Shown one piece after another: positions 24,901 to 35,044 of a DNA stretch of 64,000 bases; position 1 is the stretch's first letter, and each line of letters starts with the position of its first letter. The translations under genes and the position numbers were made by a program. This stretch comes from Acanthococcus lagerstroemiae. Taxonomy: Eukaryota; Arthropoda; Insecta; Hemiptera; Eriococcidae. The DNA lies in the NCBI GenBank assembly GCA_031841125.1, contig CM063108.1, positions 8,105,683 through 8,169,682 of the forward strand, in the 5' to 3' direction. The notes beneath the pieces are model-generated. The model was not told where the DNA came from. It did no database searches and was given only the letters and a program-made list of their open reading frames with translations.

Positions 24901-27900
24901 TCAACTTCCTTCCTTCCCATTGAGTATTGTTCGAGCTTGTGCACCAAACTATTCGTAATGTTCTCACCTGCTAACGATATGCTAATTTCGATGAGTCGCA
25001 GAAGAAAATGATAACATTTGTAACTGGTATACTTTCTTTGTTTCTCTCGTTTCCCAAATAGCCCCAATTCAGAACATGATGAATATCTCGACAATGAGAG
25101 AGATAGAACGACGATTCCAACTGTGATTCGATTTCTGACCAATTTTCAGCGTAGATTAAAGTATTACACACGCTATTCCACTACGTTTTTTTGGAGCATT
25201 GAACAATTTTTAGAAACCTTCACGGCATCTGTTATCTTTTTAACGCTTCACCATAGAACCTTACTGCGAATTAGGTACAACATTTCACCATCCAAAATGT
25301 TCACCACGATCTTCACTACAATTTCCACTCCTTGGCTGACGACTTCGACCACAGACAGTTGCTCAGTGCTGCTAACATTACCAAAAACGTGAATTTCCCG
25401 AATAACCCATTGATTCGTGGATAGGCCTGTTGTATGGTACTTATAATTGGAAAGTCAAGTTAGTCACCATGGCTTACTGTTCGGCCTATAGTTATCATCT
25501 CCCAGCCTGTCGAGGGAAATATACCGCCTGGAACGAATACATGTTGGAATCGATTTTGGCGCGACTTTTGCGAACCCTCTTGAATATCCGAACCCGGCAC
25601 TGCTTCCTTATTCCCTCATCGGGTTTGAAAATTTGTGCATTCTTATAAATTATGCTCGCATTCAGCTAATGTTTCCATCGGCACTTTAAATTATAGGTTC
25701 GCTAAATAAATTTCAGAAAGATTTCAATGAAACAACCGGCATTGCTATCATCGTATTAAACAGAGGTTAAGCGGGGTTATTATGATCAAAAGAGAAATCT
25801 TGCATTTACTAATTCTATCTCGCGGAGGCTCAGATACTTATCCAGTAACTGATGATTCCCTTTCAGCTAATGCATCTGAAAACAGTCATGAACGATTCGT
25901 TTTCATACAAGTTACTGCCTGTCGCTTTCCCTGGTAGTCAAGCAAAACATATTGCCGAGCGCGATGGAAGTACTGTATGCGGAAGTCAAAGAATATATTT
26001 GCCAGTAAGTAATTTTTCAAACCAGCTAGGTACGATAGCTGAGTCTTTGAATGTGACAGTAAAACAATATGGATGGAATATCATCCTTACCTGCAGAGAT
26101 ATCTAGAGGGTAAGGTAGCCTAAATTGTACCGCTTTTTCATTTTTTCATCCTGGACGGGTGCAAATCATTTTTTCAAAACTGCTCATAGACCAAATTCTA
26201 CAAATTTGAGCGCAACTCCATGGGTTGTTGCTAAGTAACTGAGACTAAAATTCGTACGGCCCACCAACACTACCTATCGGCGTTTCAACGCAGTAAGGGG
26301 ATAATTTGGTTCATTAGCTATCGATTGAGACCACGCCGAGCTCATTTGATTGAAAACTCGCTGTTTTCAAGCCAATTTGAAAAAAAAAAACATATGCGAT
26401 GACCCCTACAGGGTTTTTACAGATTTTTTTTTAACGATTTTTTTAAACGATTTTTTTAAAGAAGGAAAAAAAAAGCATACAATTACAAAATTTTTTATTA
26501 ATCATCATCTTCATTATTAAGTACGCGAATATCTTTTTCAAAATAAGCGCCATTCATGGCTATACAGGCGTCCATTCGTTCTTGCCATTTATCGAACGTT
26601 TTCACGTATTCTGCCGCCGGTAAGGAGAAGAAAGACATCTGCGGCGCAGTGATGCGACTTCTTGATTCGTGTTGAATTGACGACCCCATAAGGCTGCCTT
26701 TAGTTGAGGAAATAACCAAAAGTTGCAGGGGGCGAGGTCAGGACTATACGGGGGGTGGCGGTGAAATGTGATTTTTTTAGAAGTCATCACCGTGGCGCAG
26801 ATGTTTTTCTCCTCCTTACCGGCGGCGGAATACGCAAAAACGTTTGATAAATGGCAAGGGCGAATGTACGCCTGTACAGCCATGAATGGCGCTTATTTTG
26901 ACAAAGATATCCGTGTACTTAATGAAGATGATGATTAATAAAAAATTTTGTAATCATATGCTTTTTTTCCTTCTTTAAAAAAATCTTTAAAAAACCTGTA
27001 GGGGTCAACGCATATGGGTTTTTTCAAATTGGCCTGAAAACAGCGAGTTTTCAATCAAATGAGCTCGGCGTGGTCTCAGTTGATAGCTAATGAACCAAAT
27101 TATCCCCCTACTGTGTTGAAACGCCGATAGGTAGCGTTGGTGGGCCGTACGAATTTTAGTCTCAGTTACTTAGCGACAGCCTATATAACTTGAATGGTGA
27201 GAGCACAGTTTTAATTCGCGCAAAGGTCTAAAAATGGCATGATTCTGGCAACTCCAAAATCGTAACACCCACCTCCTAAATCGAACTATCACTATAAAGT
27301 GTTAAAAAGGTACCCCCTCTCCCGTCTGATGAATCCAATACCCTCTAACGAACTTTTAGAGTCCGATTCCACCCCAGCCCCCAACCTCCTTCATCAGACC
27401 ATCTCTGATCAAACAAATAAGCAATGACAAAACAGAAACAAAGAACAGGAACAAGAGCAACGGAGTATACAGACTCGACTGCAAACACTGTGACATGGCC
27501 TAGATAGGAGAAACAGGCAGAAAATTCATAACTAGAATAAAAGAACACGAAAAATCCACAGAAGCTAAAGAATGACAAATCATGTTTTAGAGAACACGGC
27601 AACGACCAGTGACACAACAACCACAAGTTGAAAGAAAAATACAAAATCCTACACATAGAAAACAACCCAAGAAAAAGAAAATTAAAAAAACAACTTGAAC
27701 GAAACGAATGTCGCCTGGTAGGTAGTTCAATTTAGGCTACCTACCTTACCCTACATGGAACAAGCAATATTAACTACCAGGAACAGCAGAACTATATTCT
27801 CAAAATATCATACTATGTTGCCAGGATATTCTCCCAGACGAGAATTATATTCTGTACGTGGATACTGACGTAATATTTTTAAACAAGCTGTCTGTTGCTT

Positions 27901-30900
27901 GGGAACGTTTCATTTCCTTGAGTACCGGACATTTAGCTGTTATGATGAGGGACAGTGAAAGTTTAATCTCTGGAATGACCGTCTATCCAGCCACATCACG
28001 AGAAAATGGATACCCGATCTACGGAGAATTCGGTACCTATTTTTCACTTCTGTACACACATAAAACTTACTAGATACTAACGTCCTAGTTATTAACACCT
28101 ATGAAATGATAACATACAAGCTATTGAATCTTGGGGATGTTAATAAAAGGGCATCTCCTGCACATCACACACATATTAAAAGGAACAGTTGAAGTATTCA
28201 ATCTACGTTTATCTGATGCATTGCTGAAACGTATTTTTATTTTTAGCAGTTCTGCAATTATAGTGCTTATAGAATGAATAGTGAATAGTTAGTTTGCAAA
28301 TTTACAGTTATGTGCTCGTACATTTTGCAGGCATAAATTCAGGTATAATGTTTATGAATCTGGACAAAATGCGTGAATTCAACTGGGTCGAGCGTTCTAA
28401 TCACATCATGGCCAAATACAAAAACAAAACACTAATGTTTTTTGATCAGGATATTATCAATATCGTTTTCCACGACGAGTTTCCAGGTAATAATTGGCAT
28501 CGTTGATGTTTGCATCAAAAGAGCAGGGAACTGTGTCTTTTTCTAATAAATATTGCTTAGAAAACGCAAAAATTGATCGCTCGCTGCGTTCGGGGGTATT
28601 TTTTCTTGCTTTTCGATTTTGAGCTCTTTCCGCCAGAGGAAATGTCTCGGTTTGCATTTGTACGCGTATTTCATAATTCTGCTTGGGTCGGCAGAGGAAG
28701 ATGTTAGCAGACTACCTATTTGAAGTTTGATGGAAGGACACAAAATAACAAGAAAAAGTAGAAAGATCTAGGAAAATAGTATTACAGAAAGCAGCCATTT
28801 ATATCTACCCGTTTCTCACAGTAGAATATGTTGAACTGAATAATGATGACATATTCCTTAGCCTCTCGATTAGTACGTGGCATTTCTCCATTTTTCACTC
28901 TCCTGTGGTAATGTTTTCATTTCTGAGCTCTTTGCATCCTTCATTAGCTTACCTTCATAGCTCTTTTTTGGCCTTTCTTTTCAGTTCTTTCCTTCGACCA
29001 TTCCCTGTAGCAATAATAACAATATCTCTTGATATCTTACATTATAACCACCTGTCATTTAACACTTCTTTTTACAATTATATTCAAAATTTCTCTTTCC
29101 CTTCCTATTCACCTCAATCTTTCTCAATCCTGATCTATTCTATCTATTTGATTTGCAACATTCTTTAACACCACGTTTCAAAAGCTTTTCTATCTTTTTC
29201 TTCCGTATGTTCCTATTCTCTGTTCTCATATCCATACAATATGCTACAATTATATAATTAGATATATATTGAAAGAAATCTGTTACTTCTGAATCTATGT
29301 TTGCCCTAAATATGTCTTCTTTTTGAAAGAAAAAAAAAACTTTCTTAGTTTTGTTGTATTTTAATCTTTCCTTCTATCTTACCTCTTCTATCTAACGTTA
29401 TCAGAATATCTAAATATTTAAATTCCTTTTCTGCCTTTATTTTTTCACCTCCTATCTCCACTACCTTCATTTTCGTTTTATTCTTATTTATTTTATATTT
29501 TATTTTCAATTTTTCATCCAAAGTTTTCTTGAATTCTTCTTTACTTCTTTCTATATCGCGATGTCATCTGCAAACCTTATCATGCATACGCCCCCTTGAA
29601 TTATTACCCCTGATTTCCTTTCATTCATTTCTTCAAATACTTTTTTTTATAAACAGATTAAATAATGTTGGTGACCAGCAACCTTGTCTCACTCTTTCTG
29701 AATTTTCGTTTCTCCCACTTCATTTTCTATTTGTATTTGAGTTCTTTGATCCTTATATACGTTCGATATTACTCTTCTTTCATTATACTTATAACTCTTA
29801 CCTCTTTCAATATTAGAAACATTTTTGACCTTTCAACATTATCAGAAGCTTTTTCTAAACCTAAAAGTGCTACATATGTATCCAAACCTTTTCTCAGACT
29901 TTTTCCTAGCAAGAGCCTTGAACATACAATTGCTTCCTGAAAGTCTTTGATGCATGCGAAAGTAAACTTATAATATGATAACCTTCACATTTGCTAGCTC
30001 CTTCTTTTGTAGAGATCACTGTTAACCTGTTTTTTGTTGTTGTTGTTGTTTTTTTTTGGGGGGGGGATATATTGACATTTCTCCTTTCTCGTACAATTTG
30101 CAAATTAATTCGTACAAATTTCTTCAAACTACTTCTCCTGCATTCTTCGATAACCCGCTATTTCATAAACTCCTTCTAGTTATTCTGATCTCAAAACAGA
30201 ATCTCCTCTTTCCTTATCCTCCACACTATCTTCTTCCATACATTTACTTATACCTGCTCCATTCTTGTACACTTTTTCCACATATCTCACCCATCTTTTT
30301 ACTTTGACTTTTTTTAGAGTCCCATAATTTTCCTTTTTCATTCGTTGAATTAATTGATCTCTGTGTTCTTGCTCCGCGATAATATTTTTACTTTGTTATA
30401 AGCCTGATCGGATTTTCCTGTTTTCCTTTGCTCCTCAATTTCCTCACATTTCTGATTAATCAATTTTCCTTTGATCTTTACACATTTTCTCTTTATTTGC
30501 TTTCTTGAAGCCCTGTATTTCTCCTTACTTTCGCTATCATAGACTTTTTTATACTTCTATTACACGTATTCTTCAAGTACATGCCCATTTTCTTCCTTAT
30601 GGCCAAATTTCTTGCTTTTCATACGAGTATGTTGTACTATCTACCCGATACGCAAAAACCCGTCAGTTACCCACGGAAAAGTTACCCTTCTGTAACTCTT
30701 CGATTACCGGATAACTGAAGGTTTCCGAGGGTAACTGGCGGATGACTACTGGGCTACATGGGTAACTAGAGGTTTACCAGTTGCCCACCACGTAAACGGA
30801 GCGTTCTGATTGGCTGAATGACAGTTTATGGAAGGTAACCTCAAGGTAACCGAGGGTTACAAAAGGGCAACTTTTCGGCGGGTAAATTGAGGAGAACTGA

Positions 30901-33026
30901 TTGCGCATCGGGTACTCCCCTTCAATATCATTCATTTCCTTCCTCAGATTTACAAGGTTCTTTCGTTACTCCTTTTTGGTATTCTTTTCTTTACCTCTGT
31001 CAATAACTCCAAATTCTATTTTGTTTTTACTCTTTTCCTATTCATTTTTTTAAAATTTAAACCTACATTTCATTATTTCCCAGCCCAGTGGAGAAAGGCA
31101 TATATCATCCCACTACGTAAACCAGGTAAAGATGGCGCCATGCCTGCTAGCCATAGACCAATTTCCTTGACAAATGTACTGTGCAAAATTATGAAGACGA
31201 TTGTGGTGAAACGACTGCATGCAAAATTAACTCAACTCAGGCCTGTAGCCAGAGGGATACTGGGGGGGGGGCTCAACGTCTCCTGGCAAAATTTCGTGAA
31301 TAAAAATAACGAATTCCTTATATTTTTCTCGTTGGTTTTGTTTAAAACTCTTCTTTCCACTGCTTTTTAATGTTTATAAACTTGGCAACACTGATTTCGC
31401 TTTGAAAGCTAGACGAATCCTGTGTTTGTCATTCTTTATAATTCACAAACACGCAGAGGAAGGCTCGCGATCCACTTCACATTGAATATCGCTGAATGGC
31501 TGTTTGAGAACTGACAACTTGATAAGTCCATAGAAAAAAATTTTTTTTACGTCCAAAAGTTCGAAAATTTGATCGTTGAGAAAGTGTTAATCTTTTTTCA
31601 GGCGATATATTCAATTTTTTTCAATGGGTTTTGTCGCTTGTCGGTAAGTTGAATCGCCAGTTTTGATTATGAATTTTGAAAGCAAATTCAATGTTCTTGA
31701 GGAGAAAAACATCTGCGTCGCAGTGATGCGACTTCTTGATTTGTTTTAAATCGACGACCCTGTAAGACTGTCTTTAGTTGAGGAAATGACCAAAAGTCAC
31801 AGAGGGCGAGGTCAGGACTATACGGAGGGTGGGGGTGAATTGTGATTTTTTTAGAAGTCATCACCGCGGCGCAGACGTTTTTTTCCTCCTTACCGGCGGC
31901 GGAATACGCGAAAACGTTCGATAAATGGCAAGAACCAATGGACGCCTGTATAGCCATGAATGGCGCTTATTTTGAAAATGATATTCGTGTAGTTAATGAA
32001 GATGATGATTAATAAAAAATTTTGTAATCGTATGTTTTTTTTTCCTTCTTTAAAAAATCTTTTGAAAAATCTGTAGGGGTCAATGCATATGGTTTTTTTC
32101 AAATTGGTCTGGAACAGCGAGTTTTCAATCAAATGAGCTCGGCGTGGTCTCAATCGATAGCTAATGAACCAAATTATCCTCATACTGTGTTGAAACGCCG
32201 ATAGGTAACGTTGGTGGGCCGTACGAGTTTTAATTTGAGTTACTTAGCGACAACCTACGTACTTTGTGAGTTGCCATCATAATTGTGGTGGTGGAGACGC
32301 ATCCTCAAGAAAGAATACTGATGAAGTTTCCTCTTGCTTTCATCAAGGTTTATCTGTGAAGTTTTCCATCTCTTATGCGCCTCTAGTTCTTCTTCAAGCC
32401 CCTCACCATGTCAAAGAAACAAACATAGGGGAAAGGGTTTTAATACGATCCGGAGTTGAAACAGGAAAACGCCTTGCATGAATAGAGATCAATGCTTGTA
32501 AGCTTGATGGTTTCCGAGTAAATACGCACACTTTGCTTGTATTTTGGTTTCAGATAAACTGCAAGTCGGTCCGTGCTCGTTAAACTTTCGAAATGTTCAC
32601 TGTATCTCGAAAAACGATTGCGAAGATTCGGAAGCCAACGGTGTCTCATTATTACACGGATTCGCAAACACTTTTCATCAACTGTACGGCGATATGTTGG
32701 TATTTAACGCCATTTATCAGTCATTTCTGAAGGTAAATGATCATGTATTTTTTTGTGTAAACTTTTTTGGCGCTCCGGGCCTTATTCGGTAATCCCGAAG
32801 CAACTGCCCCGTTGCTCTTGCCGTGTGTTACAAAAAGCCCAGATTAGTTATTTCCATTTATTTTTTGCAGTACGAAATTGGAACCGATCTGTACGAGAAC
32901 TTATTGCTTCCATTATTAAGTAGCATTCATAATTTACCCCCATCGAACTGCAAAGAACAACGAAACGTGATCTTGCATAATTTTATAGGATTATATATTC
33001 GTGAGATTGTGCACACATCAAGCTAG
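18817..33026 (+). CDS. GXYLT: Glucoside xylosyltransferase (GT8 family), seven-exon gene
   Basis: Exons 18817-18917, 23659-23821, 25867-26004, 27825-28032, 28331-28486, 32554-32732 and 32871-33026 join in phase into about 366 residues (human GXYLT is about 440). All introns are GT-AG. Seen: a basic N-terminus (MARRNR) and one membrane helix (about residues 12-26), so a type II topology; the GT8 metal/UDP-sugar motif DTD (147-149, in LYVDTDVIFL); GINSG (204-208), DQD (242-244) and HG (290-291), in the family order. The family adds xylose from UDP-xylose to O-glucose on EGF repeats, for example of Notch (Drosophila homologue shams). Introns 1, 2, 3 and 5 hold transposons, and intron 2 also holds an antisense gene. 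The exon 2 donor (23822, GTACAT) is the weakest boundary. XXYLT is less likely given the YVDTDV motif. Confidence 0.88.
19895..22285 (-). mobile_element. RNase H-bearing LINE in GXYLT intron 1, broken
   Basis: Antisense to the gene. Read 22271 to 19900 it encodes an RT (SYCLISLTSVLGKTFE, QYGFRKSRSTLMALADL, a degenerate palm FFNMEKAFGRVW, VPQGSVLS, then FADDF at about 21345 for the catalytic box). Downstream is an RNase H domain (VLSDSLSSLRSI, about 20295; VWIPSHIDISGNEAVDQAA, about 20180-20120). RT plus RNase H without an LTR points to the I/Outcast/LOA group rather than Jockey. Frames are broken by stops and by an insertion at about 21358-21487. Dead copy. Confidence 0.85.
21358..21487. mobile_element. 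Short insertion splitting the LINE palm domain
   Basis: About 130 bp of unrelated sequence separates VPQGSVLS from FADDF in the intron-1 LINE. It starts 'cagtggcgtagc' with a C10 run and ends 'ttgcttacgctga'; the ends are weakly inverted (CAG..GCGTA.GC). Likely a decayed DNA-transposon fragment. Confidence 0.45.
22290..23260 (-). mobile_element. RTE-like LINE fragment in GXYLT intron 1
   Basis: Minus strand holds a degenerate ADDT catalytic block near 22530, followed by a KVGLSIKYSKMKIM segment (about 22465) typical of the RT region after the active site. Upstream pieces (22990-23257) are also RT-like but heavily mutated. No intact frame. Confidence 0.55.
23261..23658. other. Rest of GXYLT intron 1
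   Basis: AT-rich; contains the repeated word 'cgagcatgctt' at about 23126 and 23587. No gene. Confidence 0.5.
23659..23821 (+). CDS. GXYLT: GXYLT exon 2 (start of GT8 fold)
   Basis: Acceptor 'tttttttcgtacag' after a long T tract; the first base completes the codon split by exon 1. Encodes the first beta-strand and helix (EIVIVSVVCSEE, then MVKSAVLC and KFIILSDE), matching the 'vvaCge...mlKSAv...fhifaed' pattern of GXYLTs. The donor is weak; the alternative gtcgat six codons... upstream would remove three to four residues. Confidence 0.75.
23830..24470. other. Intron 2 sequence, no element seen
   Basis: AT-rich unique-looking DNA between GXYLT exon 2 and the end of the antisense gene. Nothing recognisable. 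Confidence 0.45.
24476..24481 (-). terminator. AATAAA signal after the nested antisense gene
   Basis: Minus-strand AATAAA 25 nt beyond the TAA at 24508-24506, a usual distance for a short 3' UTR. Confidence 0.45.
24506..25866 (-). CDS. Unrecognised nested antisense gene, 3' part (five exons)
   Basis: I do not recognise this gene. On the minus strand inside GXYLT intron 2, five open segments join in phase: 25866-25810 (57 bp), 25665-25525 (141), 25439-25265 (175), 24967-24839 (129) and 24699-24506 (194, ending TAA), in all 231 residues. Introns of 144, 85, 297 and 139 bp begin gtaaat, gtatat, gtaagg and gtgagt and end in AG. An AATAAA lies 25 nt after the stop. The second exon is very basic (KQCRVRIFKRVRK); the third has a valine/isoleucine-rich QGVEIVVKIVVNIL; the last contains GHTGFVYYDP and FTFGQIIQKL. 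There is no ATG in the first exon, so 5' exons are missing or undetected. The acceptors at 25440 and 24700 lack a good pyrimidine tract. A decayed gene or captured foreign exon set is possible. Confidence 0.5.
25867..26004 (+). CDS. GXYLT: GXYLT exon 3
   Basis: 46 codons between acceptor 'ccctttcag' and donor 'gcca|gtaagt'. Contains the conserved CGSQRIYLP block corresponding to 'aaqRlfLP' of GXYLTs, just before the DTD strand. It abuts the antisense exon that ends at 25866. Confidence 0.85.
26223..27181 (-). mobile_element. Mariner-type element with inverted duplication of its 3' half
   Basis: Long inverted arms, 26223-26658 and 26783-27181, both begin GG(T/C)TGT(T/C)GCTAAGTAACTG. Each arm carries a transposase C-terminus reading inward from its end: minus strand FDKWQERMDACIAMNGAYF (26498-26640), plus strand FDKWQGRMYACTAMNGAYF (about 26850-26910). 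The 124-bp spacer holds the mariner catalytic signature PPYSPDLAPCNFWLFPQLK on the minus strand, with Asn where mariners usually have the third Asp. So the element is a 3' half joined to an inverted copy of its own 3' end. It is non-autonomous. Located in GXYLT intron 3. Confidence 0.85.
27390..27725 (+). mobile_element. Penelope-like element fragment (GIY-YIG part)
   Basis: Reads RPSLIKQISNDKTETKNRN, then GVYRLDCKHCDMA and GETGRKFITRIKEH: the cysteine-containing linker and GIY-YIG endonuclease of Penelope-like elements. Stops and the loss of YIG show it is dead. Same family as the copies at 42960-44873 and 58620-59453. It lies in GXYLT intron 3, just upstream of exon 4. Confidence 0.8.
27825..28032 (+). 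CDS. GXYLT: GXYLT exon 4 (DTD motif)
   Basis: Acceptor 'actatgttgccag'; encodes LYVDTDVIFL, the catalytic metal-binding strand, and the following region up to YPIYGEFG. Donor cg|gtacct, phase 1. Confidence 0.88.
28331..28486 (+). CDS. GXYLT: GXYLT exon 5
   Basis: Acceptor 'acattttgcag'. Encodes GINSGIMFMNL and FFDQDIINIVFHDEFP, the acceptor-side GT8 motifs. Donor ag|gtaata, phase 1. It follows a short intron of 298 bp. Confidence 0.88.
28890..31080 (-). mobile_element. Decayed AT-rich RTE-like LINE in GXYLT intron 5
   Basis: The minus strand carries a FADDIAI catalytic block (about 29580-29555) preceded by a VRQGCW-type palm motif (about 29690). The body is very T-rich on the plus strand. 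It is interrupted by the MITE at 30642-30914. No intact frame remains. Confidence 0.65.
30642..30914. mobile_element. MITE with TACCCGAT(A/G)CGCAA termini
   Basis: Terminal inverted repeats 'tacccgatacgcaa' (30642) and the reverse complement 'ttgcgcatcgggta' (ending 30914) extend inward, imperfectly, through 'gaaaagtt.ccctt.tgtaac'. 273 bp, no frame. Internal 'ctgattggctgaatgac' is a word common in piggyBac/Chapaev-like MITEs, but family assignment is uncertain. Confidence 0.8.
31081..31237 (+). mobile_element. LINE reverse-transcriptase fragment
   Basis: Reads AQWRKAYIIPLRKPGKD, then ASHRPISLTNVLCKIMKTIV, the fingers region of Jockey/I-type RTs. It stops abruptly at a GC-rich sequence with a G10 run (31250-31271) that looks like the edge of another insertion. 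Confidence 0.8.
31238..31700. other. Unassigned intron sequence
   Basis: Begins 'cctgtagccagagggatactgggg', a terminus-like motif; otherwise AT-rich without a recognisable element. Confidence 0.4.
31701..32255 (-). mobile_element. Second inverted-duplication mariner, truncated
   Basis: Same family as 26223-27181. It keeps the spacer with minus-strand PPYSPDLALCDFW and the complete right arm ending 'ttacttagcgacaacc' (32255); most of the left arm is missing. The rearrangement junction 'tttttagaagtcatcaccg' is identical to the first copy, so both descend from one rearranged parent. Located in GXYLT intron 5. Confidence 0.85.
32257..32425 (-). mobile_element. RTE-like LINE 5' region fragment
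   Basis: Closely matches 44950-45115 in the same orientation ('gtgagttgccatcataattgtg', 'gtttatctgt', 'cccctcaccatg.caaag'). Parts also match 38600-38640, near the 5' end of the 35710-38540 LINE, which is why I assign it to that family. Confidence 0.5.
32554..32732 (+). CDS. GXYLT: GXYLT exon 6
   Basis: Acceptor 'ttggtttcag'. Contains cysteine pairs (GPCSLNF, HCISKNDC) and the metal-binding HG in GVSLLHG. Donor ag|gtaaat at phase 0. Confidence 0.88.
32871..33026 (+). CDS. GXYLT: GXYLT exon 7 (C-terminus and stop)
   Basis: Acceptor 'tttattttttgcag' after a 138-bp intron. Encodes 51 residues, leucine-rich (YENLLLPLLSSI), ending at TAG 33024-33026. Confidence 0.85.
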   Translation, partial: YEIGTDLYENLLLPLLSSIHNLPPSNCKEQRNVILHNFIGLYIREIVHTSS

Positions 33027-33558
33027 GTACCGTAGAATCGAGCAATATCCATCGAATTTCGGAAGATTTGTCAACCTATATATAGCTCCTTTACCAAGAG
33101 ACCGAAGACGGTGAAAACTGAAAAGAAGATAGGTAGTTTAAGTCTCCTGCTATACCTAGGTATCTGAAAGAATGTAAACACGTCATCGTCGAACGTCAAA
33201 AAGTGGTTAGTATATCAAACTCGGTCAGTGAAGTTTTTCAAGTTTGTTATAGACATATATTAGACACCTGATATCCTTTTCGCCCGTACAATCGCCCATG
33301 GGGAAGGGGAAATTACCGACTGACTAGACAAATCGCATAATCAATTATAATGCTGTCGATTGTGTCTGATGTTTTTATTGTGTCTTTATTATGTTTATAT
33401 TATGTGCTGCTGTATGCCTTTAACAGCTATACCATATAACCTCTTTGCTAATTAGACATAATGACGTGTGTAATTAACTATTATACGTCTGATCATGTCT
33501 TTATTCTATCTTTATTTATATCTCATCATGTTTTTACTCTGTCTGTATTTTGGATTGG

Positions 33559-33564
33559 AATAAA
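33559..33564 (+). terminator. Candidate polyadenylation signal
   Basis: AATAAA about 530 bp after the GXYLT stop codon, in T/G-rich sequence. Others may be used. Confidence 0.35.
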
Positions 33565-33605
33565 TACTACGACAAAACTCATTAAAATTCTAGCAAGTAC
33601 TTAAC

Positions 33606-33751
33606 GTTCAGCTCTTCATTGCGAATTATAGTAATTTTTACTAGATTCTGGCAACAATTACGTTGTTATTCTACAAGATCCTAATAAAATTATAGTAATT
33701 GCAACCAGGATCTAATAAAAATTACTGTAATTTGCCGTTGAAGAGTGCACC
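33606..33751. mobile_element. Short foldback MITE, 146 bp
   Basis: The left terminus 'gttcagctcttcattgcgaa' and 'attatagtaatttttactag' pair with the right end 'ctaataaaaattactgtaat' and 'ttgccgttgaagagtgcacc'. The arms of about 55 bp leave only a short loop. No coding. Confidence 0.8.
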
Positions 33752-33764
33752 CTACAATCCCTGA

Positions 33765-35040
33765 ACTTCAGAGACGTACGCACCTATGTACTAAAATATT
33801 GTACTAATTTTTGTCATAACATTTCTATCAGTGTCGTTTATTACGCATTTAAATGTATTATATGTAGGTACCTCATTATATGTGTATCTTTAATTTTGTT
33901 TTTATTATTTCTTCATCAAGTCTTCATTACCTTATGTGTCTGATAATATATTTTTTGTTGAAATTTCAGCGTAATTTACTCATATTAGAGTCATGTTACT
34001 AATAGCACATAATCATCTCAGTTGTGATGGTAATAATTAATGTTTTTCCAGAAGAAGCCATTTTCTTTTCTTCTAGTTTGAAAGAAAACGGGCATCTAGC
34101 TTGGCCGGCCATACCGTTTTCTTTTAGCAATCTTTCATTCTTATAATTTCCTTTATTGAAATGAGAGGGAGAGCTAACGTCCCAGCAACCCGGCTCCAGC
34201 ATCAGTATCGCCAACTGAGGTTAGCGCAGTTCTTAACATGGATATGCCTTATTGGGAAGTTAACATTTCCAAGATAGCGCAAGTGTAACACACACAAACT
34301 AGGTAACACTCAACACATTAGAAACGTGTGGGGATTATTTCAGCTTCCCTATTCTTCTACATACATCAAAAATCGCGATTTTCAATTTCACGTGATTTCA
34401 TTTAAAAAATTATCCATGGAGGTAATTCTTTTTTACCCTGATAGCTCAATGCTATTGCTGAAATTATTTCAACCAACTTTCTTTCAAAAACGATTTTTAT
34501 AACTCGCCAAAAGCGTTCAAAGATCACTCTCCTTTTACAAGTTTTTCATATGAACGAGTTAAATTATCCCCCAGTTGTAGAAGTAGGGCTACCAACATAG
34601 GTACTTTTGGTTAACTTCCCAATTGCTGGCCGTCAACCAAAATTGTTTGTTGCGTTTCGACCGACACTGAGAATGCCGAGTTGCCGACTGACACCGAGAA
34701 TGTTCCTAAGATGACATCATCACGGCAATTGTTGCTTCATGATATTTGCTATCCTTCAGTTGCGTGCGCAAATTCGTTCTTTACGGAATATTTTACTCGT
34801 TCCTATTATTCATGTATCGATGTATCTGCATACAGTGTAGATGAAACTTTTTAAATTTTTTTCATACTATTGCGGGCTTTGTATACACTATACACTGATC
34901 ATCCTTTTAACTGCAGAATGAGTGGAAAGATATTCTTCTTCATATGCATGAAAGCAAAACTCCCTCTTTCTTTTGATACCAGACATTTGGTATTTTTGAA
35001 ACTGGGTAGTTGGAGTAGTTGCTACGGCTCTCTCCACTAT
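33765..35040. other. No gene recognised
   Basis: AT-rich intergenic DNA downstream of GXYLT. The frame at 33999-34214 (minus) lacks a domain. Nothing can be named. Confidence 0.4.
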
Positions 35041-35044
35041 TTGT

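Noticed and set aside
26005..26110. Extra minus-strand exon upstream of the nested gene ('VQFRLPYPLDISA' before ctgcag|gtaagg)
   Set aside because: Its outgoing phase does not match the next exon and the acceptor is poor.
18817..33026. GXYLT as a processed or decayed pseudogene
   Set aside because: Introns are present, exons are in phase, and catalytic motifs are intact.
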